Shown here one piece after another: positions 21,812 to 21,891 of a DNA stretch of 21,891 nt (its first letter is position 1; each line of letters begins with the position of its first letter). A program made the translations under genes and the position numbers. The DNA comes from Deltaproteobacteria bacterium (GTDB taxonomy: Bacteria; Desulfobacterota; DSM-4660; Desulfatiglandales; HGW-15), in NCBI GenBank assembly GCA_030671095.1, contig DAOVAK010000005.1, positions 1-21,891 on the forward strand, in the 5' to 3' direction. The notes beneath the pieces are model-generated. The model did not search any database. It was not told where the DNA came from and saw only the letters and a program-made list of their open reading frames with translations.

Positions 21812-21891
21812 ATGGAAGACACGGCGAAAGGTAGTAAAAATGATTACTGGGTACACACCAATTGTGCGGGATGCTATGGCAATTGCGGTTT
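21812..21891 (+). CDS. Second DMSO-reductase-family molybdopterin oxidoreductase (5' end only)
   Basis: Only the first 26 or so codons are inside the window. GGGAGGT (21797-21803) precedes ATG 21812 by 8 nt; an in-frame GTG at 21806 is too close to that site. The product begins MEDTAKGSKNDYWVHTNCAG and continues CYGNCG, matching the start of the 885-residue protein at 15306 (NDYWVHTSCPGCYATCG). It carries the first three Cys ligands of the [4Fe-4S] cluster. No Tat signal is present. It is therefore a close paralog placed just after the xanthine-oxidase-type trio, and the gene continues beyond the window. Confidence 0.8.
   Translation, partial: MEDTAKGSKNDYWVHTNCAGCYGNCG

Overview
The window looks like part of a chromosomal catabolic island from an anaerobic, molybdenum-rich bacterium. 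A Desulfobacterota (deltaproteobacterial) sulfate reducer or syntroph is my best guess, from the overall style of the proteins (EntE-like acyl-CoA ligases, a HcrB-type FAD subunit with a [4Fe-4S] loop, PadB/Phs-like molybdopterin subunits without Tat signals). That placement is an inference, not a database result. No rRNA, tRNA, CRISPR array or intact insertion sequence is visible.

Layout. (1) 17-916: a nitronate-monooxygenase/FabK-like flavoprotein whose usual active-site His is Met. (2) 969-1263, minus strand: a small conserved-looking gene fused out of frame to what looks like the tail of a nucleotidyltransferase, probably a decayed gene pair. (3) 1540-3201: an EntE/DhbE-like aryl-acid adenylating ligase, followed at once by a 93-nt, nearly perfect hairpin-forming inverted repeat. 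(4) 3417-4097: a GntR/FCD regulator with a 21-bp palindromic candidate operator just upstream. (5) 4140-4421, minus strand: a MoaD/ThiS-like sulfur carrier. (6) A 399-nt control region, then one long run of plus-strand genes to the window end: a three-subunit 4-hydroxybenzoyl-CoA-reductase-like enzyme (order C-A-B, 4821-8620); a complete branched-chain-amino-acid-type ABC importer (livG, livF, binding protein, livH, livM; 8837-13559); a second EntE-like ligase (13577-15226); an 885-residue DMSO-reductase-family molybdopterin subunit (15306-17963); a second xanthine-oxidase-family trio (order FAD, FeS, Mo; 18011-21703); and the start of a second DMSO-reductase-family subunit (21812 onward, cut by the window end).

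How it may work together (inference). The ABC importer would take up an aromatic or heteroaromatic carboxylic acid. One of the two ligases would activate it to a CoA thioester. The trio carrying the [4Fe-4S] loop would reductively remove a ring hydroxyl, as 4-hydroxybenzoyl-CoA reductase does. The other molybdoenzymes would carry out further hydroxylation, dehydrogenation or dehydroxylation. The FCD regulator probably senses a pathway acid. The MoaD-like protein may supply sulfur for molybdopterin for this unusually large set of molybdoenzymes. The density and mixture of two unrelated molybdoenzyme superfamilies in one operon-like run is the most striking property of the window. The substrate cannot be read from the sequence.
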